Assembly (NCBI RefSeq): GCF_024666615.1
Contig: NZ_CP088297.1
Coordinates: 248,001-312,000, forward strand
Reading direction: 5' to 3'
Length of the DNA: 64,000 nucleotides
Origin: Aquabacterium sp. J223
GTDB taxonomy: Bacteria; Pseudomonadota; Gammaproteobacteria; Burkholderiales; Burkholderiaceae_C
Shown: in pieces, positions 19,778 through 30,319 of the stretch
Layout of the letters: the number at the start of each line of letters is the position of its first letter
Position numbering within the stretch: the stretch's first letter is position 1
Program-made: the position numbers and the translations under genes
Notes under the pieces: model-generated
What the model was told of the DNA's origin: nothing
Database searches by the model: none
Seen by the model: the letters and a program-made list of their open reading frames with translations, nothing else

Positions 19778-22700
19778 TCAGGTGCTCTTGCGACGGCGGG
19801 TGAGCACGTCGCCCAGCACCTCGCGCAGCCGCTGCGCGTCGATCGGCTTGGTGAGGAAGGCGTTCATGCCCACCGCCAGCGCCTGCTCGCGTTCGGAGAC
19901 CAGTGCCGCGGCGGTGAGGGCGACGATGGGCAGCCGCTGCGCGTCGTAGCGCCGGCGCAGCAGGGAAGTGGCCTCGTGCCCGCCCATTTCGGGCATCTGC
20001 ACGTCCATCAGCACCGCGTCGAAGGGATCACCCGCCGCCTCCGCGCGCTCGACCGCCGCCACCGCCTCCCGGCCGTCGTGCGCCTCGACCACGCGGGCGC
20101 CCCACTGCTGCAGCAGCGCCACCGCGATCATCATGTTGACCGGGTTGTCCTCCACCATCAGCACCCGCGCACCGGCCAGCGCGTCGTCGTCGCCGTCGAG
20201 CGTGCCGAAGCCGGAGCTGGCGACCGCCTCGTCCGTGGCCTCGTCCAGCGGCAGTTCGGCCCAGAAGCTGCTGCCGGTGCCCGGCTGGCTGTGCACGCCC
20301 ACGCTGCCGCCCATCAGCGCCGCCAGCTCATGGCAGATCGACAGGCCCAGCCCCGTGCCGCCGTAGCGCCGCGTGGTGGACTGGTCGGCCTGGGTGAAGG
20401 GCCGGAACAGGCGCGACTGCGTGGCCGCGTCCATGCCGGGCCCGGTGTCGCGCACCTCGAAGCGCACCAGGCCCTGCGTCGGCCCGTGCACCCGCAGCGA
20501 GATCGCGCCGCGGGTGGTGAACTTCAGCGCGTTGGACAGGTAGTTGTTGAGGATCTGCCGCACCCGGTTGCGGTCGCCCATGACCACCCGCGGCACCTCC
20601 GGCCCCAGCTCGAGCTGGAAGTTCAGGCCACGCGCATCGGCCAGCGTGGTGTAGCCGCGCTGCAGCGTCGCCAGCATGGCGTGCAGGTCGAACGCCATCG
20701 TGTCGACCTGCAGCTTGCCGGCCTCGATCTTCGCCAGGTCGAGGATGTCCGAGATGATGGCCGACAGCGATTCCGCGCTGTCGGCAATCTGGTCGATGTA
20801 CTGGCGCCGCAGCGGCTCCTCCAGGTCGGGCTGCCGCACCAGCCGCGTCAGCCCGACCAGCGCGTTGAGCGGCGTGCGCAACTCGTGGCTGGTGTTGGCC
20901 AGGAAGGCGCTCTTGGCGCGGCTGGCGGCCTCGGCGTCGTCGCGGGCCTTGGCCAGCGCCGCGTCCATCTGCCGCCGTTCGGTGACGTCGTCGAGGATCC
21001 AGATCGTGCCGTTCTTGCCCGGCCGCGTGGGGTCCACCGCACTGGCCTGGATGCGGCACAGGAAGGTGCGGCCGTCGCGTCGCATCAGCGGCCGCTCGAT
21101 GTCCACGCCGCGGCCCTCGGCCAGCACCGGGCCGATGTCGCGGCCGATCTGCTCGAAGGCCTCGTCGCTGGGCCACACCACCCGCGACGACTGGCCCACC
21201 AGCGTGCCCGGCGCCCAGCCCAGCATGCGCTCGCACTGCGGGTTGGCCTGCACGAAGCGGCGCTCGCGCACGAAGGCGATGCCCACCGAGGCGTTCTGCA
21301 GGATGGCCGCGTACTCCTGCCGCGTGCGCTCCAGCTCGCTGATGTCGCGCGAGATCTGCACCACGTAGCTGCGGCCGTCCATCACGAACAGCGCGGCCGA
21401 CAGCAGCAGCGACACCCGTCGCCCCTCGCGGTCGACGAACTCCAGCGGCTGGTTCTGCACCCGGCCCTCGTCGCGCAGCCGCTGCAGCATCGCCTGCGGC
21501 TCCTGGCCGGCGGACTGCAGGCCCAGCTCGGCGGCGGTGCGGCCGAGCACCTCCTCCAGCCGCAGGCCGTAGAGCTGCAGGAAGCGGTCGTTGACCATCG
21601 CGTAGCGGCCGCTGTCCAGCTCGGCCAGCGAGATGGCGTCGGGGCTCGTGGCCACGACGTGCGACAGCAGCGCCTCCGAGCGACGCACCGCGTCCTCGGC
21701 GGTCTTGCGGTCGGTGTCGTCCAGGTAGATGGTCAGCGTCGCCGGGCCGCCATCGGCCTGCACCCGGACGCCGGAGGCGCGCACCACGAGCCGGCGGCCG
21801 CGCGGCGACACCAGCCGCAACTCGCCGATGGCCAGCGCCGCGCCCACCGGCAGCGCCTCCAGCTCCTCGAAGCGGCGACGTGCACGCTCGCGTTCCTGCG
21901 GGTTGTCGCAGGCCTGCAGCAGCTCCTGCCCGCCCATCACGCTGAGGCCGGCGTGGCCGAACAGCACCGCGGCGGCGGCGTTGCCGGTGATGACGCGGCC
22001 ACCGCGCTGCAGCACCAGCGCGGTGGGGATGCGGTTGAACAGCTCCTGGTAGCGCGTCTCGGTGGCGGCCAACGCCTGCTGGGCGTGCACATGCGGGGTG
22101 TTGTCGCGCACCACGCCCCAGAAGCCGCAGAACACGCCCCGGGCGTCGAAGCGGGGCTCGCCGCTGACCAGCAGGTGGCGCTCGCCGCGCGGGTCCTGCC
22201 AGCGCAGGCGCAGGTCGCGGAAGGGGCGACGGCCCTCCAGCTCGGCGCGCAGTTCGTCCAGCCGTTCCTCGTCGCCGTGCAGCGGCGTCAGGTCCCAGGG
22301 CGCCACCCGCGGCACGCCGGGCACCGGCTCGAAGCGGCCGTCCTCGCCCTCGGCGTTGCCGCTGCGCCAGACCGACACCACCCGGTACTGCGCGTCCAGC
22401 TCCCAGTAGGCGTCGGAGGCGATCCACAGCAGGCTCTGGAAGCGTTGCTCGCGGCGGTGGCTGTCGTCCATGTGGTGCCGCGTCACCGACGACAGGTACA
22501 GGCCGGCGAACACTCCGCAGCCCAGCGTCAGCGCCTGCAGGACGAAGCGCACGGTCAGCCCCTGCGGCACCGCGGGCGTCACCTGCTCGGAACCCGCGAG
22601 CAGCAGCATGACGGCCAGCGACAGCACGGCCACCGCCAGCCCCAGCCGGTGGTAGCCGACCGCCAGCACCATGCAGGTGGTGAGCGCGAGGAAGCCCAGC

Positions 22701-23140
22701 GCCGCGGTGTGCAGGCCCCAGTGCAGGCCGAGCGCCGGCAGCGTGATCAGTGCGATGACCACCGCCACCACCGCGGCGATGGCCTGCGGCAGCCGGGCCT
22801 CGCTCACCCGCATGGCGGCCAGGCAGGTCAGCAGCAGCAGCAGCGAGCCCCCGACCAGGCCGGCGCGCAGGCCCAGCGCCATCGGCTGCGGCACCAGCGC
22901 GAACAGCACCGCCACCGCGGCGGCGATGCCGGCGGCGGTGGCGAAGAAGTACCGCGTGATGCGCAACCGGGGGTCGCGCACCACAGGCTCGCGGCGCATG
23001 AAGAGCGAGTCGGACGGCAAGGCGGCCACGGGCGCACTCGGGTTGGGGTTCACGTCCGGCGGCCAGGGCACCGGCGGCGGATCGTCGTCGTCGAACGGCG
23101 ACGCCGTCTCTTCGATATCGGCCTTGCGGGCGGCGCTCAT
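19778..23140 (-). CDS. hybrid sensor histidine kinase/response regulator with PAS domains
   Basis: A 1120-residue hybrid kinase. An N-terminal block of about six to seven membrane helices (residues 60-250) is followed by at least four PAS-like domains (YWELDAQYRVVSVWR; RIPTALVLQRGGRVI; PDAISLAELDSGRY; ASVGIAFVRERRFVQANP), a HisKA domain (AFLANTSHELRTPLNALVG), HATPase (NYLSNALKF, DTGPGM, GGTGLGLS) and a C-terminal receiver (VEDNPVNMMIA; DAVLMDVQMPEMGG). No output domain, so a downstream phosphotransfer partner is expected elsewhere. Its ATG overlaps the pyrF stop, so it lies in the purB-pyrF transcript. Confidence 0.9.
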   Translation of the reverse strand: MSAARKADIEETASPFDDDDPPPVPWPPDVNPNPSAPVAALPSDSLFMRREPVVRDPRLRITRYFFATAAGIAAAVAVLFALVPQPMALGLRAGLVGGSLLLLLTCLAAMRVSEARLPQAIAAVVAVVIALITLPALGLHWGLHTAALGFLALTTCMVLAVGYHRLGLAVAVLSLAVMLLLAGSEQVTPAVPQGLTVRFVLQALTLGCGVFAGLYLSSVTRHHMDDSHRREQRFQSLLWIASDAYWELDAQYRVVSVWRSGNAEGEDGRFEPVPGVPRVAPWDLTPLHGDEERLDELRAELEGRRPFRDLRLRWQDPRGERHLLVSGEPRFDARGVFCGFWGVVRDNTPHVHAQQALAATETRYQELFNRIPTALVLQRGGRVITGNAAAAVLFGHAGLSVMGGQELLQACDNPQERERARRRFEELEALPVGAALAIGELRLVSPRGRRLVVRASGVRVQADGGPATLTIYLDDTDRKTAEDAVRRSEALLSHVVATSPDAISLAELDSGRYAMVNDRFLQLYGLRLEEVLGRTAAELGLQSAGQEPQAMLQRLRDEGRVQNQPLEFVDREGRRVSLLLSAALFVMDGRSYVVQISRDISELERTRQEYAAILQNASVGIAFVRERRFVQANPQCERMLGWAPGTLVGQSSRVVWPSDEAFEQIGRDIGPVLAEGRGVDIERPLMRRDGRTFLCRIQASAVDPTRPGKNGTIWILDDVTERRQMDAALAKARDDAEAASRAKSAFLANTSHELRTPLNALVGLTRLVRQPDLEEPLRRQYIDQIADSAESLSAIISDILDLAKIEAGKLQVDTMAFDLHAMLATLQRGYTTLADARGLNFQLELGPEVPRVVMGDRNRVRQILNNYLSNALKFTTRGAISLRVHGPTQGLVRFEVRDTGPGMDAATQSRLFRPFTQADQSTTRRYGGTGLGLSICHELAALMGGSVGVHSQPGTGSSFWAELPLDEATDEAVASSGFGTLDGDDDALAGARVLMVEDNPVNMMIAVALLQQWGARVVEAHDGREAVAAVERAEAAGDPFDAVLMDVQMPEMGGHEATSLLRRRYDAQRLPIVALTAAALVSEREQALAVGMNAFLTKPIDAQRLREVLGDVLTRRRKST

Positions 23141-23976
23141 GAGAGCGGCGACAGCGCCCGTCGTGTGGCATCCGCCACGCGCCGCGCGGCGCCGGCGAAA
23201 TCGTCGCCGGCGCTGGCGTACAGCACCGCCCGCGACGAGTTGACGGCGATCGCCCCGCCCGGCCGCCAGCCGGCGCGCACCGTGGCCGCCGCATCGCCGC
23301 CCTGCGCGCCGACGCCGGGGATGAGCAGCGGCAGCGTCGGCGCCAGCGTGCGCACGCGCTCGATCTCCGCCGGGTAGGTGGCGCCCACCACCAGGCCGAG
23401 CTGCCCGGTGCGGTTCCACGGCCCGGCGGCCAGCCGGGCGACGCGCTCGAACAGCGGCTCCGCCGGCAGGTCGCCCTCGGCGCCGACGGTGCGCGCCTGC
23501 AGGTCGTCGCCGCCCGGGTTCGAGGTGCGGCAGAGCAGGAACAGTCCCTTGTCAGGCCAGGCGAAGTAGGGCTCCACCGAGTCCAGCCCCATGAAGGGCG
23601 ACAGCGTCAGCGCGTCGGCGCGGTAACGCTCGAAGGCCTCGCGGGCGTACTGGGTGGCGGTGCTGCCGATGTCGCCGCGCTTGGCGTCCAGGATCACCGG
23701 CACGCCGGGCGCCACGCGGTGGATGTGGGCGATCAGCCGCTCCAGCTGGTCCTCCGCGCGCTCGGCGGCGAAGTAGGCGATCTGCGGCTTGTAGGCCAGC
23801 ACCAGGTCGTGCGTGGCGTCGACGATGGCGGCGCAGAAGTCGAAGAGCTTCGACACATCGCCTCGCCAGCGCAGCGGCAGCTTCGCCGCCTCGGGGTCGA
23901 GGCCGACGCACAGCCGGGAGCCGCTGGCGGCCTCGGCCGCGCGCAGCCGCTCGACGAAGCCGGGCACCGAGGCCAC
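23137..23976 (-). CDS. pyrF: orotidine 5'-phosphate decarboxylase (group 2)
   Basis: A 279-residue PyrF, which makes UMP from OMP in pyrimidine synthesis. The catalytic Asp-Lys-x-x-Asp is in DAKRGDIGST (Asp97, Lys99, Asp102), with the group 2 features CVGLDPE and LIPGVGAQGGDAA. The GTG at 23976 is the most upstream start not inside purB; it lies 2 bases after the purB stop. The stop overlaps the start of the hybrid kinase. Purine and pyrimidine genes thus share a transcript. Confidence 0.92.
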   Translation of the reverse strand: MASVPGFVERLRAAEAASGSRLCVGLDPEAAKLPLRWRGDVSKLFDFCAAIVDATHDLVLAYKPQIAYFAAERAEDQLERLIAHIHRVAPGVPVILDAKRGDIGSTATQYAREAFERYRADALTLSPFMGLDSVEPYFAWPDKGLFLLCRTSNPGGDDLQARTVGAEGDLPAEPLFERVARLAAGPWNRTGQLGLVVGATYPAEIERVRTLAPTLPLLIPGVGAQGGDAAATVRAGWRPGGAIAVNSSRAVLYASAGDDFAGAARRVADATRRALSPLS

Positions 23977-23978
23977 GG

Positions 23979-25347
<1,369 letters not shown>

Positions 25348-25426
25348 GACGGGGCGGCGGGGGAGGATGACGAGCCGCGCCGTGGGCCAGCGGGGCGCCC
25401 GGCGGGACCGGCGGCGCGGGTGCGCG

Positions 25427-25432
25427 ATTGTA
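25427..25432 (-). promoter_or_regulatory. -10-like element of purB
   Basis: On the minus strand TACAAT lies about 80 bases before the purB ATG, giving a leader of some 70 nt. The remaining bases up to 25579 hold no other recognised signal. Confidence 0.4.
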
Positions 25433-25579
25433 GGAGCGGCCCCCCCACCGCCCGATGGCGACGGAATGCACGCAAAACCCGCGCTTCTGCATCGCGAGGG
25501 ACCGCCAATGATTCAGCATGCCCCAGGCCAACCGATAGGGGCATGAGCGCCCTGCACCGGCGCAAGGGAGTGTGCACAC

Positions 25580-28154
25580 ATGAACGAACACGCAGTGCTC
25601 GGCACGCCGCGGTCGCTGCGGCGGCGCATGGACCTGGTGGAGGCGCACCGCCAATCGCTGGACCGTCTGCAGGACCGCTGGGACCAGCTCGCGCTGCTCG
25701 GCCAGATGAGCGGCATCGCCACCGACATCGGGGCCACCGCGACCGAGTTCCGGCAGCTGTCCGACCACCTGCTGGACGCGCTGTCGCAGCGGCTGCTCGA
25801 CAACGCGCTGGCCGACCTGCGCGGCCGCGCCCAGGTGGCGCTGGACGTGCTGGTGCGCAACCTCTTCGAGCGCACCGCGGACGTCGGCTTCCTTGCCACC
25901 GACCCGGTGCTCTGCCGTTTCGTGCAGGCGCCCGCGGCCCGCGACGACGACGGCCGCGCCGCCGTGGCCGCGCGGCTGGCCGCCTACGTGCGCAAGTACA
26001 GCGTCTACGACGACGTGCTGCTGCTCGACGCGCAGGGGCGGCTGCTGGCCCGTCTGGACCCGCAAGCGCCGGTGGGCCAGGTGCCCGCCGACCCGCTGGT
26101 GGCCGCGGCACTGCGGGGCGACCAGCCCTACCTGGAGGCGCACGGCCCGCGGCCGCTGCTCGGCGGCCGCGAAGGGCTGGTCTACGCCGCCGCCCTGCGC
26201 GACGCCGAGGGACGGCCCTGTGGCGTGCTCTGCCTGTCCTTCCGCCTGCAGGACGAGATGGCCGGCATCTTCGGCCAGCTGCTGGGCGCCGACGCCGCCG
26301 CGCAGCTCGCCCTGCTGGACGCCGGGGGACGGGTCATCGCCAGCAGCCATGCGGCGCTGTGTCCGCCGGGCTGCGTGCTGCCGGGCGGGGCGGACGACCC
26401 CGCCGACGAGGCCCGGCCGCGCATCGTTGGCGGTCGCGAGGTGCTGCACGTCAGCGCCCGCGCCACCGGCTACCAGGGCTACGGCGGCCCGCCGGGCTGG
26501 CGGCTGGCCGCGCTGATCCCGCTGGAGCTGGCCTTCCGCGCGCCCGACCAGGCGACCGACGCCGACGCCGGCGGCGACGCGCTGCTCGGCGAGGCGCTGC
26601 AGCACATCCCGAGGCAGGCGCGGCGCATCCAGCAGGGGCTGGAGCTGTCGGTGTGGAACGGCCAGCTGGAGGCCCGCCGCCACGCGCAGGAGGGCAGCGG
26701 CCGCTTCGCCGGCGCCCTGCTGCACCAGGTGGCCGACGCCGGCGAGCGCATCCGCCGGGTGTTCGACGAAGCCATCGCCGACCTGCACCGCTCGGCGGCC
26801 AGCGACCTGTGGCGACGCGCGGCGGGCGCCGCGGCGCTGGCGGTGGACATCCTCGACCGCAACCTCTACGAACGCGCCAACGACTGCCGCTGGTGGGCGC
26901 TGGACCCTCGGCTGGCGTCGGCCCTGCAACGCGGCGGCGAAGGCGCCGAGCCGGTGCTGGCCGGCATCCACGCGCTCTACACCGTCTACGCCCAGCTGCT
27001 GCTGCTCGACGGGCAGGGCCGCCGGCTGGCCGCCTCGCGCCCGGCCGACGTGCCCGCCGAGGACCTGCCGGCCGCCACGCCGTGGTTGGCCCGCGCGCTG
27101 GCGCTGCGCGACGACCAGGGGTACGCCCGTTCCGGGTTCGACGCCTCGCCGTTCTACGGCGGGCGGCACACCTTCACCTTCGCCGCGCCGGTGCTGCCGT
27201 CGGCCGCGGGTGCCGGCGGCACGGTGGCCATCGTGTTCGACACCCAGCCGCAGCTGCAGGCCATGCTGCTCGACGCCCTGCCGTGCGGCAGCGACGGCCG
27301 CCCCGTCCCGGGCGCCGCGGCGCTGTTCGTCGACCGGCGCGGCCGCGTGCTGGCGGCGAGCGACGACCGGCTGGCCCCCGGCGCAGCCCTGCCGTGGACG
27401 GCGCTGCCGCCCGTGCTGGCCTCGCTGCCGCGCGGCCGTGCCGCCCAGGCCCGGCTGTCGCTGGACGGGCAGGCGGTGGCGGTGGCCCTGCACATGGCCG
27501 GCGGCTACCGCGAGTACGGTCGCGAGGACGCCCCACCCCTCGCCGAGGCGTCGGAGGACATCGCCTGCCTGGTGCTGATGCCGCTGGGGCCGGCCGGCAC
27601 CGCCGCGGCGGACATCGACCCGGCGGCGCGCGCACGGTCCACTCCGACGCCGCCCACCCCCAGCAGCGCCAGGCGCCAGGCGCTGGCCAGCTTCACGCTC
27701 GACGGGCAGTGGTATGCCCTGGACGCCGCCGGGCTGGCCTGCGCGCTGCGGGTGGACCGGCTCAACGCGGTGCCGAACCGGCCGGCCGGTCATGCCGGCT
27801 GGCTGCTGCACGAGGGCCGGGTGCTGCCGGTGGTCGACCTGGGCTGCTGGCAGCAGGGCCGGCCGGCCGACGCCGGCGCGGGGCTGGTGCTGGTCTGCCA
27901 GGGCGCCGACGGCCGGCGGCTGGGCCTGCGCGCCGACGCGCTGGGGGGGTGTCTTCGAGGTCGACGCCGACCGGCTGCAGCCGCTGCCCCAGGCGGTGGC
28001 CGACCGCCACGGCGTGCTGGCGTCGATGCTGCGCAGCGCCGACCCGCAGGCGCCGCTGCTGATGGTGCTGGCCCTGCCGCCGCTGCTGGCGCACCTGCTC
28101 GGCGGGCTGCCGCCGGAGCTGCAGCGCCTCGGCCAGCCCGCGCTCGCCGCCTGA
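25580..28154 (+). CDS. soluble double Cache-like sensor protein with C-terminal CheW domain (frameshifted as sequenced)
   Basis: An approximately 857-residue protein with no membrane helix. Two homologous halves are visible: LVRNLFERTADVGFLATDP...VYDDVLLLDAQGRLLAR and LDRNLYERANDCRWWALDP...VYAQLLLLDGQGRRLAA. Each looks like a Cache/PAS-type ligand-binding unit preceded by helices. A CheW-like domain ends the protein (about residues 700-850: ASFTLDGQWYALDA, LPVVDLGCWQQ). The frame breaks at seven G (27943-27949); six give ALGGVFEVDADRLQPLP. A link to chemoreceptor arrays is inferred; no other che gene is in the window. GGGAG lies before the ATG. Confidence 0.75.
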
Positions 28155-28177
28155 CCGCCGGCGGCGGTGCGGCGACC

Positions 28178-28183
28178 CACAAT
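28178..28183 (+). promoter_or_regulatory. -10-like element of the TlpA-like gene, leaderless spacing
   Basis: CACAAT is followed by 6 bases and ATG 28190. Confidence 0.45.
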
Positions 28184-28189
28184 CGCCGC

Positions 28190-28735
28190 ATGCCGACACA
28201 CCGCCCCGTCACACGACTCGACCGCCGGCACGCCTGCGCACTGCTGGCGGCGGCGCCGCTCGCCGCCCGGGCCCAGGCCCAGGGCGATGGCGCCGTGCAG
28301 ATCGACCGCTGGACCGCGCAGCGGCCGGTGCCGTCGCTGGACCTGCGCGACCTCGACGGCCGCGCCTGGACGCTGAAGGCGCTGCGCGGCCGACCCGTGG
28401 TGCTCAATTTCTGGGCCACCTGGTGTGCGCCGTGCCGGGAGGAAATGCCCTCGCTGGAGCTGATGGCCGCCCGCCACGAGGCGCAGGGGCTGCAGCTGCT
28501 GGGCGTCAACTTCCAGGAAGGCGAGCGCACGGTGCGCCGCTTCCTCGAGCAGGCGCTGGTCAGCTTTCCGATCCTGCTCGACCGCGACGGCGCGGTTGCC
28601 AAGGCCTGGCAGGCGTCGATCTTCCCGACCACCGTGCTGGTCGGCCGCGACGGCCGGCCGCGCCAGGTGGTGCGCGGCGCGCTGGACTGGACGGGCGGCA
28701 CCGCGCGCTCGCTGCTGCAGGCACTGCTGGGCTGA
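28190..28735 (+). CDS. TlpA-like thiol:disulfide oxidoreductase
   Basis: A 181-residue thioredoxin-fold protein exported to the periplasm. The N-terminus has an RR pair followed by a short hydrophobic stretch (ACALLAAAPLAARAQA), a possible Tat-type signal. The active site is WATWCAPCREEMPSLE (Cys79, Cys82), with cis-Pro in IFPTTVLVG. Relatives reduce apocytochrome c or other periplasmic thiols. It starts 35 bases after the CheW-type gene. Confidence 0.87.
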   Translation: MPTHRPVTRLDRRHACALLAAAPLAARAQAQGDGAVQIDRWTAQRPVPSLDLRDLDGRAWTLKALRGRPVVLNFWATWCAPCREEMPSLELMAARHEAQGLQLLGVNFQEGERTVRRFLEQALVSFPILLDRDGAVAKAWQASIFPTTVLVGRDGRPRQVVRGALDWTGGTARSLLQALLG

Positions 28736-28774
28736 GCGACCGCACGCCGGTCGGCGCGGCCGGTCGCGGCTGGG

Positions 28775-28780
28775 CACAAT
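28775..28780 (+). promoter_or_regulatory. possible -10 of the transglutaminase gene
   Basis: CACAAT stands 221 bases before the ATG at 29002. If used, the mRNA has a leader of about 215 nt. Confidence 0.3.
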
Positions 28781-28905
28781 CGCCCCCGGCGTGCCCTGCG
28801 GCCGCCGCTCCCGTGTGAAGGCCGCGGGAACGGCCGACGGTCCTGCAGCGTGCGCCGTGCGTGGGCCGTGTGCCCCAGTCCCCCGGTCGCCAGACCGCCT
28901 CGAAT

Positions 28906-28944
28906 GACCGCCCTTGGCGGTCGGCCCTGCCTCACCGCAGGGCC
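28906..28944 (+). other. tandem hairpins in the leader of the transglutaminase gene
   Basis: GACCGCC/GGCGGTC (7 bp, 3-base loop) at 28906-28922 is directly followed by GGCCCTGC/GCAGGGCC (8 bp, 6-base loop) at 28923-28944. No T-run follows. The rest of 28736-29001 holds nothing I can name. Confidence 0.4.
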
Positions 28945-29001
28945 GGCGCCGCGTGGTCGCGCAAGGCCGCCGGGTTCCATCGCCCAAGCCTTTGTCCACC
29001 C

Positions 29002-30129
29002 ATGACCCTGCCACGACGCCAATGGCTGGCCGCCTGCGCCAGCCTGTCCCTCTCGCCCCTGGCGACCTCCGCCCTCGCCCAGACCCCGCCGCCGGCGCAG
29101 TCCCGCGGCTTCGACCCGCGCCCCGGCGCCTGGCGCGGCACCGAGCTCATCACGCAGCTGCAGGTGCGCGACCCGCGCGGCCGAACCGTGGCCTGGGTGC
29201 CGCTGCCGTCGGTGCAGGCCGACGACTGGCAGCGCGTCGACGGCCACCAGTGGAGCGGCAACGCCCGCCGGGTGCAGCTGCTGAGCGACGGCCGCTACGG
29301 CGCGCGCCTGCTGCGCGCCGAGTTCGAGCCGGGCACCCCGGAGCCCACGCTGCGCGTGACCAGCCAGGTCTGGACCCGTGACCGCCGCACCGACTGGGAC
29401 GCCGCGCGCCCGGCGCCCGAGGCGGCGCAGGACCTGCGCACCTGGCTGCAGCCCACCGAACTGATGCCCACCGACGGCATCGTGCGCCGCACCGCGCTGC
29501 AGGCGGTGGGGTCGGCGACGAACGACCGCGACAAGGTGCAGGCCCTCTACGACTGGGTGGTCAGCCGCACCTACCGGGAGCCCAAGGTGCGCGGCTGCGG
29601 CACCGGCGACGTGAAGACCATGCTGGAGACCGAGAACTTCGGCGGCAAGTGCGGCGACATCAACGGCCTGTTCGTCGCCCTGTGCCGGGCGGCCGGCATC
29701 CCGGCGCGCGACGTCTACGGCATCCGCACCGCGCCCTCGGCCTTCGGCTGGCGCGAGCTGGGCGCCAACCCGGCGCGGCTGCAGGCCGCGCAGCATTGCC
29801 GCGCCGAAGTCCACCTGCAGGCGCATGGCTGGGTGCCGATGGACCCGGCCGACGTCGGCAAGGTGATGCGGCAGGAGACGCCGGAATGGATCCGCGACCC
29901 GGCGCATCCCTTCGTGCAGCCGGTGCGCCGCGGCCTCTTCGGCGGCTGGGAGGGCAACTGGGTGGCCTACAACACCGCCCATGACGTGAAGCTGCCCGGC
30001 TCCAGCGGCCCGGCGCTGGGCTTCCTCATGTACCCCCAGGTGGAGAACGACCACGGTCGCTACGACCCGCTGGACCCGGACGGCGTGGCGTACCTGATCC
30101 AGTCCAGGGCGCTCGACCCTCGGGCTTAA
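29002..30129 (+). CDS. exported transglutaminase-like (cysteine protease fold) protein
   Basis: A 375-residue protein with a signal peptide bearing an RR pair (MTLPRRQWLAACASLSLS...ALAQ). The transglutaminase core carries the catalytic Cys in FGGKCGDINGLFVALCRAAGIPAR, His in AEVHLQAHGW and Asp in VPMDPADVG. Such bacterial proteins hydrolyse or exchange amide bonds in the periplasm; substrates are unknown. It stands alone between TlpA and the PAS kinase, 190 bases before the latter. Confidence 0.82.
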   Translation: MTLPRRQWLAACASLSLSPLATSALAQTPPPAQSRGFDPRPGAWRGTELITQLQVRDPRGRTVAWVPLPSVQADDWQRVDGHQWSGNARRVQLLSDGRYGARLLRAEFEPGTPEPTLRVTSQVWTRDRRTDWDAARPAPEAAQDLRTWLQPTELMPTDGIVRRTALQAVGSATNDRDKVQALYDWVVSRTYREPKVRGCGTGDVKTMLETENFGGKCGDINGLFVALCRAAGIPARDVYGIRTAPSAFGWRELGANPARLQAAQHCRAEVHLQAHGWVPMDPADVGKVMRQETPEWIRDPAHPFVQPVRRGLFGGWEGNWVAYNTAHDVKLPGSSGPALGFLMYPQVENDHGRYDPLDPDGVAYLIQSRALDPRA

Positions 30130-30319
30130 CGGCCTGCACCCGTCCGGACCGGGGGAACCGGTTCCGGACGGGACGGGCCAACGCGGCCACTGCGCTCGTC
30201 GCCTGCGGCGTCCTGTCGCCACAGGGCAGGGCCTGGCGCCCAGCGCCGGGGCGTCGCTCCCCTCTTCGGTGCATGGCCGGGTCGGGCGCCGCGGTACAGG
30301 CCTTGCGTTGAGGCACCGG

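Noticed and set aside
19976-23377. Long plus-strand open frame opposite the hybrid kinase
   Set aside because: High GC gives long antisense frames; the minus strand carries every kinase and receiver motif.
25520-25579. A sigma-28 (FliA) promoter before the CheW-type gene
   Set aside because: CCGATAG resembles the FliA -10, but no TAAA-type -35 stands at the needed distance.
25580-28735. A fusion of the CheW-type protein with the TlpA-like protein
   Set aside because: The joining comes from the seven-G frameshift; the CheW domain continues and stops at 28154, and TlpA has its own start with signal peptide.
30129-30319. A terminator in the GGGGGAACCGG-type inverted sequence after the transglutaminase gene
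   Set aside because: CCGGACNGG...-like pairing is imperfect and there is no T-run, so I do not call it.
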